From Terriglobia bacterium (lineage in GTDB: Bacteria > Acidobacteriota > Terriglobia > Acidiferrales > UBA7541): a stretch of DNA of 53,610 nucleotides. Below, piece by piece: positions 15,490 to 25,025 of the stretch (positions within the stretch are counted from its first letter, which is position 1; every line of letters starts with the position of its first letter). Below the pieces are notes generated by a model. The model did no database searches. It worked only from the letters and a program-made list of their open reading frames with translations, and was not told the origin of the DNA. The DNA is taken from positions 1-53,610 of the forward strand of contig JAIQGC010000011.1 in NCBI GenBank assembly GCA_020072805.1, given 5' to 3'. The position numbers were made by a program, and so were the translations under genes.

Positions 15490-16332
15490 TTAGCGCAGCT
15501 GCGGCCTCTTCACGCCTCTCGCCAGCCCCAGCGCTTCCATCGTGCAGATGAAGTACCAGCCCACGTCCGGCTGCCACCAGCGCAGCCCCAGACGCGCCGA
15601 CCCCGCATAGGTGTGGTGGTTCCTATGCCAGTTCTCGCCCCAGGCGCCCACTTGCAGCGGGCCCAGCCACCACACATTCATGCTCGAATCGCCCTCTTGA
15701 TGACCCAGATGCGTCAGGCTGTTCACGAAGCACTGCATGTGCAGCGAATAGACCATGCGGATCGCGCCGATCCAGAAAAATCCCATCCAGCCCTGTCCCA
15801 GCAGCGGCCCGATCACCAGCGCCAGGAGAATCACCGGCGTCTCCAGATAGTCCCACGCCTTGTAGATTCCGCGGTCCAGCTCCGGGCACCACCTCTTCTT
15901 GTCCGCCGGCGCCGATTGATACAGCCAGCGCAGGTGCGCCCACCAGAACCCGCCCTGCTTGGGGCTGGAAATGTCGTCCGGCGTGTCCGTGCTGGAGTGA
16001 TGGTGCCGGTGATAGGCTACCCAGCTCACCGGATGCCCCGACCCGTTCAGGACCGCGAAGAAAATCAGGAACTGCTCGATCAGGGGATTCAGCTTGAGCG
16101 TTTTGTGCGAGAGCACGCGATGGTACGCCACCGTCGTCCCCAGACTTCCCAGCGCCAGGATGACCAGCGAAATTCCCAAAACCTTCAAGCTCGGCAGCGG
16201 AAAGAGAATTAATCCGATGATGGCCAAAACATGAATGAGGACGAGATAGGAAAGAGCTCTTGCGCCTCCCGGAGCGGGCTTCCAGAAGGGCTGTTCCCAC
16301 GGCCGCTTCACCTGCGTTGTGCTGTCTGTCAT
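15490..16332 (-). CDS. acyl-CoA/fatty acid desaturase (stearoyl-CoA 9-desaturase type)
   Basis: A 280-residue membrane di-iron desaturase. The three histidine boxes are intact: HRVLSH at 71-76, HRHHH at 108-112 and HRNHH at 236-240. Hydrophobic segments about 27-60 and 165-190 fit the four-helix membrane topology. It introduces a cis double bond in saturated acyl chains to adjust membrane fluidity. The start at 16332 (MTDSTTQ) gives the normal size; a longer in-frame extension upstream contains no expected domain. Monocistronic. Confidence 0.92.
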   Translation of the reverse strand: MTDSTTQVKRPWEQPFWKPAPGGARALSYLVLIHVLAIIGLILFPLPSLKVLGISLVILALGSLGTTVAYHRVLSHKTLKLNPLIEQFLIFFAVLNGSGHPVSWVAYHRHHHSSTDTPDDISSPKQGGFWWAHLRWLYQSAPADKKRWCPELDRGIYKAWDYLETPVILLALVIGPLLGQGWMGFFWIGAIRMVYSLHMQCFVNSLTHLGHQEGDSSMNVWWLGPLQVGAWGENWHRNHHTYAGSARLGLRWWQPDVGWYFICTMEALGLARGVKRPQLR

Positions 16333-16616
16333 GTTCACCCCTGGGTGCAATTTGGTCCTGCCTGGAGTTCTGCTGTTTCCGGAAGGCTGGGCGGTGAGGC
16401 TTTGCCGAGGATGATCACAATCGGGAAGGCGCTGCCTGCGTGCGGGCGCTCTGGCGATCTCGCAATTCAATCCTTGCCCGTCCGTCAGCCTGGGGAGAGA
16501 GTACCGCTCATCACAAAAAAACGGTGACCCACTCACCACTTTCAGTCTACCGTCTTTGCCATCCCCAGGCTACCGAATCCTCGAACTCCTATTTACGCTT
16601 GCGCACAGCCCGTGCG

Positions 16617-17588
16617 CTACGCTTCCTCGCCCGCCGCGATGGCCGCGCTCGCTTCCGAATTGGCCTCGTACTCCGGCGGCTCCGCCGGCCTGGCCTTGCG
16701 GTTGGCCAGCCCGAGCCCGCCCAGCACCATCGCCCCGCCCAGCACCAGCGTTCTCGTCAGCGGCTCGTGCAGCAGCGCCGCCGCCATCAGCGCCGTCATC
16801 GGCGCCTGCGCCAGCAGCGTCACGGATGTCGCCGTCGCCGGCAAATGCCCCATCGCGTAGGTCAGCCCCAGGTAGCCGCCCACCTGCGACACCAATCCCA
16901 GCCCCACCAGCGCCGCCAGCGTCCGCCCGTTCGGAATCCCCAGCGGCACCCGCATGGCCACATTCACCATCAGCAGAAACACGGTGCTTGCCCAGCTCGC
17001 CACGGACAGAAACTTCAGCGTGCTCGTCGTCGACCGCACCTGCTCGGTCACCATCAGGTACCCCGCGAAAAACGCCGCCGCGGCCAGCGCCATGGCGTCC
17101 CCCGTCCCCATGCTGGCCAGCCGGTCCTTGTCTCCCCACAAAATCACCAGCGAGCCGCTCAGCGCCATCGCCAGCCCGATCCAGAACGCCGCCGCGGGCT
17201 TCCTGCGGAACACCAGCCAGCTCAGCAGTCCCACGAACACCGGCGCGTTGTTCCCAAACAGCGTGGCGTTGGCCGCCGAGGTCCGCAAAATCGACGTGTT
17301 ATAGAACGCCAGATCAATCCCGAAGAACAGTCCCCCCAGCGCGATGATTCCCATCATCGCCCGCGTTAGCGGCTTGGCCGGCCCTCCCCGGTATTTCTCC
17401 GGCAGCAGCCACGCCGGCATCAGCACCACCGACGCGATCAGCATCCGGTAAAATGCCGAAGCCGGCCCCGGCATATCCGTCCAGCGCACCAGAATCGCCG
17501 ACCACGCGATGCACATCATCCCCGCCGCCAGCGCCACGTACGCCAGCGTGCCGCTCTTGCTATTCTCCGATTTGTTCCGTGCGTTCAT
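16617..17588 (-). CDS. DMT-superfamily transporter, two EamA domains
   Basis: A 323-residue inner-membrane protein with about ten predicted helices arranged as two EamA repeats (first repeat from about residue 15: AYVALAAGMMCIAWSAILVRW; second from about 165: GDAMALAAAAFFAGYLMVTEQ). EamA carriers export amino acids, nucleosides or other metabolites; the substrate cannot be told from sequence. The start at 17588 was chosen because the hydrophobic region begins soon after; upstream in-frame codons look non-coding. Divergent from the CoA-transferase-like gene with 176 bp between them. Confidence 0.9.
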   Translation of the reverse strand: MNARNKSENSKSGTLAYVALAAGMMCIAWSAILVRWTDMPGPASAFYRMLIASVVLMPAWLLPEKYRGGPAKPLTRAMMGIIALGGLFFGIDLAFYNTSILRTSAANATLFGNNAPVFVGLLSWLVFRRKPAAAFWIGLAMALSGSLVILWGDKDRLASMGTGDAMALAAAAFFAGYLMVTEQVRSTTSTLKFLSVASWASTVFLLMVNVAMRVPLGIPNGRTLAALVGLGLVSQVGGYLGLTYAMGHLPATATSVTLLAQAPMTALMAAALLHEPLTRTLVLGGAMVLGGLGLANRKARPAEPPEYEANSEASAAIAAGEEA

Positions 17589-17764
17589 TCTTCTCCCAGT
17601 ATCGCACACGCCCCGCTCGCCTGGCGCCGCTCTGCTTCCCTCGTTCCCGGCCAATCTGGCTCTTCCGCGCCTCTCTCGACGAATTCCGCCTCCGCTCCCT
17701 CCGTCTGTACTAGAATTCATCTTCGTCTTTTTACGGAAAATAAACAGAAAGGGCCCTCCACCCC

Positions 17765-18649
17765 ATGTCCGCCGCATCCTCACCCGCCACTCTTGAATCC
17801 CTCCGCCCCCTCGACGGCGTCCGCGTCGTCAATCTCTCCCTCAACCTGCCCGGCCCCGTCGCCGCCGCGCGCCTCCTGCGCATGGGCGCTCACGTCACCC
17901 AGATCGTCCCGCCCTCCGGCGACCCCCTGGAACTCTACAACCCCGCCTTTTACCGCTCCCTTCATGCCGGCCAGGAACTCCTTCGCCTCGATCTCAAAAT
18001 TCCCGACGACCGCGCCCAATTCGACGCCCTCCTCTCTTCTTCCGACCTTCTCCTCACCGCCTTCCGTCCCGCCGCTCTCGACCGCCTCTCTCTCGGCTGG
18101 GCCGCTCTCCATGCCCGCCACCCGCGCCTCTGCCAGGTCGCTCTGGTTGGTGATGCATCCGGTGCGGAGAACGTCCCCGGCCACGACCTCACCTATCAGG
18201 CCGAACGAGGCCTCGTCGCTCCGCCCGCCATGCCCCTCACTCTCGTCGCCGATATGGCCGGGGCCGAGCGCATGGTCACCACTGCCCTCGCCCTTCTCCT
18301 CGCCCGCGCCCGCTCCCAGCAGGGCAGTTGCGCGCAAGTCGCCCTGACCGCCGCCGCCGAAGACATGGCTCTCCCGCTCTATCAGAAAATGACCACTCCC
18401 GACGGCTTCCTCGGCGGCGGCTCTCCCTTCTACAACCTCTACCGCGCTCAGGACGGCTGGGTCGCGCTCGCCGCTCTCGAGCCGCACTTCCAGAAGCGTC
18501 TCCTCGCCGAATTGCAATTGGAAAATGTGGAAAAAACCGCCAGACGCGATGCGCTCGCCGCTATTTTCGCCGCACGCTCCGCCGCCGACTGGCAGCTCTG
18601 GGCCGCCCAGCGCGATCTTCCCCTCGTCGCCGTCCGCGTGGCCGCATAG
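17765..18649 (+). CDS. CaiB/BaiF (class III) CoA-transferase family protein, short
   Basis: Family features include LRPLDGVRVVNLSLNLPGPVAA at the N-terminus and VPGHDLTYQAERG with Asp141 at the expected catalytic position; members move CoA between carboxylates or racemise 2-methylacyl-CoA. At 294 residues it lacks some 80-100 residues of the usual 360-400, mainly in the middle and C-terminal parts. The Asp and N-terminal Rossmann-like region are kept, so it may be a compact active form or a degenerate member. No partner CoA-ligase or dehydrogenase is adjacent. The substrate is unknown. Confidence 0.8.
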   Translation: MSAASSPATLESLRPLDGVRVVNLSLNLPGPVAAARLLRMGAHVTQIVPPSGDPLELYNPAFYRSLHAGQELLRLDLKIPDDRAQFDALLSSSDLLLTAFRPAALDRLSLGWAALHARHPRLCQVALVGDASGAENVPGHDLTYQAERGLVAPPAMPLTLVADMAGAERMVTTALALLLARARSQQGSCAQVALTAAAEDMALPLYQKMTTPDGFLGGGSPFYNLYRAQDGWVALAALEPHFQKRLLAELQLENVEKTARRDALAAIFAARSAADWQLWAAQRDLPLVAVRVAA

Positions 18650-18805
18650 ATCCCCCCGCGCCTGACCCTCTCCGGACCGCCGCTCCCGCCCGGTGCTCTT
18701 TTCGCGCCGGTCCTCCGCGCGCCCCTTGTACCAATTCCTTGCCGGCGCTAGGTTTGCTTCAGAGCCGCTGCTCGGGCCGTGCGTTGCGCCGCTAGGAAAG
18801 GGAAC

Positions 18806-19456
18806 TTGTCCATCAACGAACGTCCTCAGCCCGCGCCCTCCGCCAAATCTCCGGCAACATGGGCCACGAAGATATTTCGTTTTATCCGCTGGAGCACCTA
18901 TGCAGGGGCCCTGCTCACCCTGATTCTCATCCTCCACAAATCACCCCCGCCGCCGGTGGAGTCCTCCTCGCAGGCTGCGGCCCGCGCCGAAGAAAAAATC
19001 CGCGCGCTCAATGAGTCTCTTGGCTCAGGCTCCCCCGCCACTCTCTCCCTCGATGAATCCGAACTCAATTCCTTTCTCGCCACCCACCTCGATCTTTCCG
19101 CCGCCCCGCCCCCCGCCGCCACGCCTGCCGAGCCCACCGAGGCTCAGGTGCGCTCTTCCGTGCGCGACGTCAAAGTGCAGCTCGTCGAAGACCGCATCCG
19201 CGCCTACGTCGTCTTCAATCTTTATGGCAAGGACCTCACCCTCGAACTCGAAGGCCGTCTGCGCTCCTCCGCCGGCTATCTTCAGTTCGACGCCACTTCC
19301 GGCCGCCTCGGAGCGCTGCCCATCCCGCAGTCCTCGCTCGAATCGGCCGTTCACCGCATGATGGATTCCCCGGGAAACCGCGAAAAGCTCAAGCTTCCCC
19401 CCGAGCTTGAGGACCTGCGCATCGAGGCAGGGCAATTGCTGTTCGTCTACAAATAG
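18806..19456 (+). CDS. membrane-anchored hypothetical protein
   Basis: A 216-residue protein if started at the TTG at 18806, which has AGGAAAGGG just upstream; an in-frame ATG at 18779 lies further up without such a site. One transmembrane or signal-anchor helix (WSTYAGALLTLILIL) is followed by an exported domain with a helical part (SSQAAARAEEKIRALNESL), a Pro-rich segment and beta strands (VRSSVRDVKVQLVEDRIRAYVVF, LTLELEGRLRSSAGYLQFDA). The ending resembles proteins that evaluate lipid- or peptidoglycan-binding folds, but no family is recognised. It converges on the beta-propeller gene. Confidence 0.7.
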   Translation: MSINERPQPAPSAKSPATWATKIFRFIRWSTYAGALLTLILILHKSPPPPVESSSQAAARAEEKIRALNESLGSGSPATLSLDESELNSFLATHLDLSAAPPPAATPAEPTEAQVRSSVRDVKVQLVEDRIRAYVVFNLYGKDLTLELEGRLRSSAGYLQFDATSGRLGALPIPQSSLESAVHRMMDSPGNREKLKLPPELEDLRIEAGQLLFVYK

Positions 19457-19472
19457 CCGGCCCGCGCCGGAT

Positions 19473-21140
19473 CTATTCCAGCGTCTGGGTGACGCGCAGG
19501 AAGCGGCGGCCATCCCGGGCCACGAATTCCAGGGTCTGGTCGTCAAGGAACTTCAAGCTGCCGATAAACAGATTGTCATAAAGCTTGCCTTCCAAGCCGT
19601 CGCAGACCACCATGTCCCGGTCTTTTTGCGCGCCCTCGACTTCATAGGCGAAATGATCTTTTCCCGGGCTAAACCGCAGGCTGGCAATATTTAGGGCGTC
19701 GTATTCCACTCCGGCTCGGCCGTCCAGCACCACCCGCCGCAGCGCCCGGCGCGTCTGTCCGGCCTTGAACTGGCTTCCTCCGCGCACGATCTGGTACGCC
19801 AGATGTTTTCCGTCGCTGCTCAGCAGGATGCTTTCGACGTAGCTCACTTCCCGTTTCCCGGGGAAACTCGCTCCCGGCTGCTGGTTGCGCACTTCCACGA
19901 AAAAATCGCCCCGCTTCCCGATGTAGGCGATATCCCGGGCTTCTTCCGTGATGGCGATGGGGCTCACGATGTCCTCGAAGCCGGGTCCGGCCACTCCGTC
20001 CACGTAGACCGCCACATCTCCCGTCCCGCGCCGTCCCGCGTAGATCAGTTTGCCGTCCGATGAGTACTGCGGGTCGGATACGCCGTGAAAATCCGGAGAG
20101 AGGTTGCTCACCCCGGTGCGAATCTGTTCCTGCACTCCGAACATTCCCTTCCAGCCCCCGCCGAATCCTTTTCCTTCGTAACGTTCCTTGATTTGCCCGT
20201 CCACCACGATCACTCCCTTCGTGGACTGTTTCTTGAATCCCCAGTTGGCGTCCGTGCCCCCATAGACGAAGTGCTTGCCGTCCGCGCTGTAGTCCAGGAG
20301 ACTGAGCACATCCAGGCCCGGACCCGGCGCGCCATCCACGACCCACGTCCAGTCCTTCCCCAGCCGCGCGGCCACCGCGACGTGTTCTCCGCCGCGATGA
20401 AACCCCCAGCTTTCGAAATCGTTCATTTCCGGCCCCAGCTCTTTCCCGTCCAGCGCCAGCACCCATTTCCCTTTGCGCTTCCCCAGGAAGGCGTAATGCT
20501 CGCCATCTTTGCTGAATTGCACGAACGAAATATCTTCAAATTCCGGCCCCACCTCTTCTCCATCGACGATGGGCCTGCATCTCTTTCCCTGGCACGCCCC
20601 GGCCGCGAAATGCAGCCCGCTGGGGCTGAGCACCGGCGCGGTCAGCCGCCCGTACTCCTGCGAGCGTTCCTGCCCATCCAGGACCAGCACCCACTTGGAT
20701 CTGCGTTTGGCGACGAAGGCCACATGCTGCTGGCTCTCGCTGAAGCGCAGATATTTCACCTCGTCGTATACACCGCCGCTCTGCTTGCCGTCGATCCGCA
20801 CGCTCTGTTTTCCGCCGTTCTTTTCCACCCAGGCCAGGTGATCTCCGGAACTCCGCGCGATCCCCACTTCGCTTCCCGCCGAGACTTCGCCCATCACCTC
20901 CTCGCGAATCCGCGAGGCAGGAAACGCGCCGCGCGTCATCGGGGCAGGGGGCGCCGCGGGAACTGTCTGCGGAACGGCCGCAGCCGGCGGCGGCGCTGGC
21001 TGGGACGGAGCCGCCGGGGGCGCCGGCGGAGCGGGCGGCTTCTCCGGCTCCTGGGCAGAGAGGCACGTGGCCAGCAGGGCCGCTGCTCCCATGGTCCGGA
21101 TGGCGGGATTCAAGAAGCTTGTAACGAGGAATTTGCGCAT
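19473..21140 (-). CDS. secreted WD40-like beta-propeller protein, hypothetical
   Basis: A 555-residue protein from the ATG at 21140, directly at a signal peptide (MRKFLVTSFLNPAIRTMGAAALLATCLSA). After a Pro/Ala linker (30-70) there are repeated beta units of about 45 residues built round 'F-S-x-D-G-x-H-x-A-x-x-x-K-R-x-x-K-W-V-L-x-L-D-G', for example HYAFLGKRKGKWVLALDGKE and HVAVAARLGKDWTWVVDG. These fit a WD40/PD40-type propeller in the periplasm. No catalytic motif was found. Its role is unknown; such proteins often serve as scaffolds at the envelope. Confidence 0.82.
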   Translation of the reverse strand: MRKFLVTSFLNPAIRTMGAAALLATCLSAQEPEKPPAPPAPPAAPSQPAPPPAAAVPQTVPAAPPAPMTRGAFPASRIREEVMGEVSAGSEVGIARSSGDHLAWVEKNGGKQSVRIDGKQSGGVYDEVKYLRFSESQQHVAFVAKRRSKWVLVLDGQERSQEYGRLTAPVLSPSGLHFAAGACQGKRCRPIVDGEEVGPEFEDISFVQFSKDGEHYAFLGKRKGKWVLALDGKELGPEMNDFESWGFHRGGEHVAVAARLGKDWTWVVDGAPGPGLDVLSLLDYSADGKHFVYGGTDANWGFKKQSTKGVIVVDGQIKERYEGKGFGGGWKGMFGVQEQIRTGVSNLSPDFHGVSDPQYSSDGKLIYAGRRGTGDVAVYVDGVAGPGFEDIVSPIAITEEARDIAYIGKRGDFFVEVRNQQPGASFPGKREVSYVESILLSSDGKHLAYQIVRGGSQFKAGQTRRALRRVVLDGRAGVEYDALNIASLRFSPGKDHFAYEVEGAQKDRDMVVCDGLEGKLYDNLFIGSLKFLDDQTLEFVARDGRRFLRVTQTLE

Positions 21141-21455
21141 GGGACTGCTCCCTGGAAAGCCCGCTCTTGATTGCTCAGGGATGAACACAGCCAGTTTCGA
21201 AGGAATGGTCATTCGTGACGAGCAGGCAGTCCTCTAATGGCCAATTTATTTGTTCTTGCAAGAGGGGAGCCATCCGCGAAGGCCGCTGCTCCTCGCAGGC
21301 CATTTAAATTCAACAGGTTGGTCCATCCGGTGAGGGGGTGAGAGGGAATTCGCCCATTTCCCGCGGCAATTCACAAGGCCTCTGCGTCAAACGGCTCACG
21401 GCGCCGAAAGTCTTGCTCTCGGCCGCTGTGCATGCGCGGTCTCTCGCGCACATCC

Positions 21456-21887
21456 TCATTCCTTTTCCGGATTCCCCTCCGCCTTGGCGAACTCCCGCGC
21501 CAGCTCCGCATGCTCCAGCACCACCGCCGCGTCCCTCTGCATAGCCGCGTAATATTTCCTCTGGAGAGTATCGCCCGTCTCCGTCGGCGTGAACATCTTT
21601 GCCGCCATCGCCACAAACCCCTTGGCCTCCGCTTCCCCAAGAAAAACTTCGCCGTCCAGCAGTTCGTCAATGCGCACTACGAACTCCGAGATCCCGTGCA
21701 GCCAGGCAAACTGCTCGTGGTCCACCACCAGGCGGAACAACTCCCCCGCGTTCACCCGCCCGTGCTCCTTTTCGTAATCCCGCCGCTCCATCTCCAGCAG
21801 CGCCTTGTGCACACGCAGCAGCGCCTGCCGCAGCGCGATCAACGGTTCTCGCCCCGCGCCGCCCCCTTTTCCCTCTCCCAGTGCCAT
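21456..21887 (-). CDS. conserved-looking hypothetical protein, helical
   Basis: A 143-residue protein started at the ATG at 21887, which follows GAGGTGGGCAGG, a good ribosome binding site. The sequence is largely helical ([57 protein letters not shown]) with no transmembrane segment. The pattern 'LLxLHKxLLDxER..YE..xG' recalls small cytosolic proteins seen in many bacteria, but I cannot name the family. Divergent from the DAHP-synthase gene. Confidence 0.7.
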   Translation of the reverse strand: MALGEGKGGGAGREPLIALRQALLRVHKALLEMERRDYEKEHGRVNAGELFRLVVDHEQFAWLHGISEFVVRIDELLDGEVFLGEAEAKGFVAMAAKMFTPTETGDTLQRKYYAAMQRDAAVVLEHAELAREFAKAEGNPEKE

Positions 21888-22009
21888 CCTGCCCACCTCG
21901 CTCTCCTCTATTTTCCGCCACCCCGCTCCCCGATTTCCACTCCCCCCGCCCCTCCTTCTCCGCGTGACGCCGCGCCCTTTTTCAGGCAAAATAGAGACTT
22001 CCGGAGCAC

Positions 22010-22069
22010 ATGCCCACTCCTGGGGAGTGGGTTTTTTCATTTGCCAGCGGAGGAAAGGTTTTTTCTTAG
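22010..22069 (+). CDS. putative leader peptide of the DAHP-synthase gene
   Basis: ATG at 22010 after CCGGAGCAC opens a 19-codon [22 protein letters not shown], ending TAG at 22067-22069. It has one Trp and three Phe, a high aromatic fraction for an enzyme that starts aromatic amino-acid synthesis. Its early codons overlap the terminator hairpin and its stop touches the GGGGA before the DAHP-synthase start at 22081. The Shine-Dalgarno spacing is short. It is a candidate only: the overall frame through 22081 is also open, so alternative explanations exist. Confidence 0.35.
   Translation: MPTPGEWVFSFASGGKVFS
22013..22037 (+). terminator. intrinsic terminator/attenuator upstream of DAHP synthase
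   Basis: Perfect 8-bp stem CCCACTCC (22013-22020) / GGAGTGGG (22024-22031), loop TGG, then six T (22032-22037). The gene upstream is transcribed the opposite way, so no plus-strand message needs to end here. The position, 44 nt before the DAHP-synthase ATG, fits a transcription attenuator. Confidence 0.6.
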
Positions 22070-22080
22070 GGGAACAGGCC

Positions 22081-23127
22081 ATGATTATCTCGATGAAGCT
22101 GCACGCCACCCGCGCGGAGATTGACGAAGTTCGCCGCCAGGTCGAGCACTTCGGCTACAAAGTCCATTCCATCGAAGGCGAAGAGCGCGTGGTCATTGGC
22201 GTCGTGGGCGTCGGCGATGTCACCGCCTGTTTCGAATCCGTCGAGGCCATGCCCCAGGTCGAAAACGTCGTGCGCATCTCCGCCCCCTACAAATTCGTCA
22301 GCAGGGAATTCCGCAAGGACCGCACCGTCATCCGCGTCAACGGCGCCGAAATCGGCGGCGCGGAATTCGCGGTCATGGCCGGGCCCTGCTCCGTCGAATC
22401 CGAAGACCAGATCATGCGCGCCGCCGAAGGCGTGGCCCGCGCCGGCGCCAAATTCCTGCGCGGCGGCGCCTTCAAGCCGCGTACCTCCCCCTACGATTTC
22501 CAGGGAATGGAGGAAGCCGGCTTGAAACTCCTGCAGAAAGCCAAGAAAGCCACCGGCCTGGCCATCGTCACCGAAATCATGGGCGACCGCGAAGTGGAAC
22601 TCGTCGCCCAGTACGCCGACATCATGCAAGTCGGCGCGCGCAACATGCAAAACTTCGTCCTGCTCAAGGCCCTGGGCAAGTGCGGCCGCCCCGTGCTCCT
22701 CAAGCGCGGCATGAGCAGCACCGTGAAAGAACTCCTCATGTCCGCCGAATACATCGTGGCCCACGGCAATTCCGAAGTCATCCTCTGCGAACGCGGCATC
22801 CGCACCTTCGAAACCGTCACTCGCAATACCTGCGACATCGCCGCCATTCCCGCCCTGCAGGAGCTCACTCACCTGCCCATCATTCTCGACCCCAGCCACG
22901 CCACCGGCCGGCGCAGCCTCGTTCCCGCGCTTTCCCGCGCCGGCGTGGCCATCGGCGCCGACGGCCTCATCGTCGAAGTCCACCCCGCCCCGGAAAAAGC
23001 TGTCAGCGACGGCGCGCAATCTCTCGATATCCCACAATTCCAGCAGATGATGCAGGACCTGCAACCCTACATCCAACTTTGGAACGACTCCCGCAAAAAG
23101 CAACTGACCGCCGCCGCGGCCCGCTGA
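22081..23127 (+). CDS. aroF: 3-deoxy-7-phosphoheptulonate (DAHP) synthase, type I-beta with N-terminal regulatory domain
   Basis: A 348-residue enzyme that condenses phosphoenolpyruvate and erythrose 4-phosphate, the first step of the shikimate pathway. Residues 1-75 form an ACT/ferredoxin-like domain of the kind that binds Tyr or Phe for feedback control in Thermotoga-type enzymes. The barrel carries AGPCSVES (100-107), [47 protein letters not shown] and [10 protein letters not shown]. The start at 22081 has GGGGA seven bases upstream. A terminator-like hairpin and a short aromatic-rich ORF precede it. The aroF symbol is used in the general sense of this subfamily. Confidence 0.95.
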   Translation: MIISMKLHATRAEIDEVRRQVEHFGYKVHSIEGEERVVIGVVGVGDVTACFESVEAMPQVENVVRISAPYKFVSREFRKDRTVIRVNGAEIGGAEFAVMAGPCSVESEDQIMRAAEGVARAGAKFLRGGAFKPRTSPYDFQGMEEAGLKLLQKAKKATGLAIVTEIMGDREVELVAQYADIMQVGARNMQNFVLLKALGKCGRPVLLKRGMSSTVKELLMSAEYIVAHGNSEVILCERGIRTFETVTRNTCDIAAIPALQELTHLPIILDPSHATGRRSLVPALSRAGVAIGADGLIVEVHPAPEKAVSDGAQSLDIPQFQQMMQDLQPYIQLWNDSRKKQLTAAAAR

Positions 23128-23249
23128 TTCTTTTGCGCTCGGAACTTCCGGCGGCTTTCCAGCGCCGCCTCACCGTTTTGTTGCAAGCTGCGGCATCACA
23201 GTAAATTTGCCCCATTCCGGGCGAGAGAAGCCGGGTATCCCTGATCTCC

Positions 23250-24530
23250 ATGCACCCTACCGCCGCGGCGCCGCCGCCATCACCGCAAAAACCGTTCTAC
23301 GCAATTTTGTGGGTCCAGGTCGTGGTGGCCATTGTTCTGGCCGTCGCCCTCGGCTATTTCAGCCCTGCCAAAGCCATGGCCATGAAGCCCCTCGGCGACG
23401 CCTTCATCCGCCTCATCACCATGGTCATCACTCTGGTCATCTTCTGCACCGTCGTCTCCGGCATCGCCGGCATGCAGGACATGAAGAAAGTCGGCCGCGT
23501 CGGCGGCAAGGCCCTGCTCTATTTCGAAGTCGTCTCCACTCTGGCCCTCTTCATCGGTCTGCTTGTCGGCAATCTCGTGCGCCCCGGCGCGGGCTTCAAT
23601 GCCAATCCCGCCACGCTCGACGCCGGCGCCGTCTCCGCCTACGCCGGCCAGGCCAAAGCCCAGACCGTCACCGAATTCCTCATGCACATCATTCCCACCA
23701 CCGTGGTCAATGCCTTCGCCACCGGCGACATCCTCGAAGTCCTTCTCGTCTCCATCCTCTTCGGCCTCGCTCTATCCGCCATCGGCCCGCGCTGCAAGCC
23801 CCTTCTCTCTGTCTTCGACGCCCTGGCCCATGCCGTTTTCGGCGTGGTCAATCTCCTCATGAAGTTCGCCCCCATCGGCGCTTTTGGCGCCATCGCCTTC
23901 ACCGTCGGCAAATACGGCCTCGCTTCCATCGGTCCTCTGCTCAAGGTCATTGCTACCTTCTACATCACCTCTATCCTCTTCGTTCTCATCGTCCTCGGCG
24001 CCATTGCACGCGCCGCCGGCTTCCGCATTCTCAAATTCCTCGCCTATATCAAGGAGGAAATCCTCATCGTCATCGGCGTCAACGCCTCCGAACCCGCTCT
24101 CCCCTCGCTCATGGCCAAGCTGGAAAGCCTGGGCTGCTCCAAGTCCCTCGTCGGTCTCGTCGTCCCCGCCGGCTATACCTTCAACACCGACGGCAGCAGC
24201 CTGTACATGACCCTCGCGGCTCTCTTCGTCGCCCAGGCCACCAACACTCCCCTCACCCTGCTGCAGCAGTTGACCATTCTCGCCGTCGCCACGCTCACGT
24301 CCAAAGGCGCCAGCGGCGTTCAGGGCGCTTCCTTCATCGCCCTCGTTGCCACCCTCACCGTCGTCCCTACCATTCCCGTTGCCGGCATGGCTCTCCTTCT
24401 GGGCATTGACCGCTTCATGAGCACCGCCCGCGGGCTGGTCAATGTCATCGGCAACGGCGTCGCCACCCTCGTCGTGGCGCGCTGGGAAGGCGAATTCGAC
24501 CGCAAATCCCTGCAACGCATCCTGGGCTGA
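23250..24530 (+). CDS. dicarboxylate/amino acid:cation symporter (DAACS family)
   Basis: A 426-residue inner-membrane carrier of the GltP/DctA fold. Family motifs are visible: [22 protein letters not shown] near residue 48, [19 protein letters not shown] in TM7 and [19 protein letters not shown] in hairpin 2-TM8. These symporters take up glutamate, aspartate or C4-dicarboxylates with protons or sodium. The NTDG form of the usual NLDG/NMDG motif and the lack of neighbouring two-component genes do not allow the substrate to be decided. It follows DAHP synthase by 122 nt but is probably transcribed separately. Confidence 0.93.
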   Translation: MHPTAAAPPPSPQKPFYAILWVQVVVAIVLAVALGYFSPAKAMAMKPLGDAFIRLITMVITLVIFCTVVSGIAGMQDMKKVGRVGGKALLYFEVVSTLALFIGLLVGNLVRPGAGFNANPATLDAGAVSAYAGQAKAQTVTEFLMHIIPTTVVNAFATGDILEVLLVSILFGLALSAIGPRCKPLLSVFDALAHAVFGVVNLLMKFAPIGAFGAIAFTVGKYGLASIGPLLKVIATFYITSILFVLIVLGAIARAAGFRILKFLAYIKEEILIVIGVNASEPALPSLMAKLESLGCSKSLVGLVVPAGYTFNTDGSSLYMTLAALFVAQATNTPLTLLQQLTILAVATLTSKGASGVQGASFIALVATLTVVPTIPVAGMALLLGIDRFMSTARGLVNVIGNGVATLVVARWEGEFDRKSLQRILG

Positions 24531-24669
24531 CAAGAAAAATCGTTCAGCGCTCCAGCGTATTTTTCGTTCCTACGTTCCCTGTTGTCCAATTCAGCACAGT
24601 GCGCCCCGGGCCGGCGTCCAATTGCCCGCCACCGTGAGATGCTCAAAAGACGCGACACAGGGCGATTCG

Positions 24670-25014
24670 ATGAATGCAAACTTTTTCCGTCGCCGCGGCT
24701 TTTCCCGCGGCTACACAGCCGGACTGGTTCTGCTGGCTTTTCTCGCGCTGGCTTATGCCTGGGTGAGCGCCCAGGCTCAAGGCACGGGTCCTGCGCTGCG
24801 GATCGACTTCGCGGGAAGCCGGCCCAAGCCTGCCGCCCCGGCCCACGCCGTCTCTGCCGGCGTGACCGGTCTGCCCTTGCGTCTGGACTTCGCCGGAAGC
24901 CGGGCTGTCCCTGTTCTTTCCCGTCTTACAACTGCGCCCGCGGGTTCTGTGGGAGCCCCCTTGCGCCTGGATTTTGCGGGTTCCCGGCCCAAGCCGCCAG
25001 CTCCCAGAAATTGA
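24670..25014 (+). CDS. small secreted protein with three LRLDFAGSR repeats
   Basis: A 114-residue protein with a signal peptide or anchor (about residues 14-36, YTAGLVLLAFLALAYAWVSAQA). The exported part is Pro/Ala-rich and carries three copies of a near-identical motif: ALRIDFAGSRPKP (42-54), PLRLDFAGSR (69-78) and PLRLDFAGSRPKP (97-109), spaced 27-28 residues. No family is recognised. It is followed 11 nt later by another secreted-protein gene on the same strand, so the two are probably co-expressed. Confidence 0.7.
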   Translation: MNANFFRRRGFSRGYTAGLVLLAFLALAYAWVSAQAQGTGPALRIDFAGSRPKPAAPAHAVSAGVTGLPLRLDFAGSRAVPVLSRLTTAPAGSVGAPLRLDFAGSRPKPPAPRN

Positions 25015-25025
25015 GGAAAACTAAA

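Noticed and set aside
21805-22080. 92-codon N-terminal extension of DAHP synthase
   Set aside because: The in-frame extension passes through the terminator hairpin and has no homology; the regulatory domain begins correctly at the ATG at 22081.
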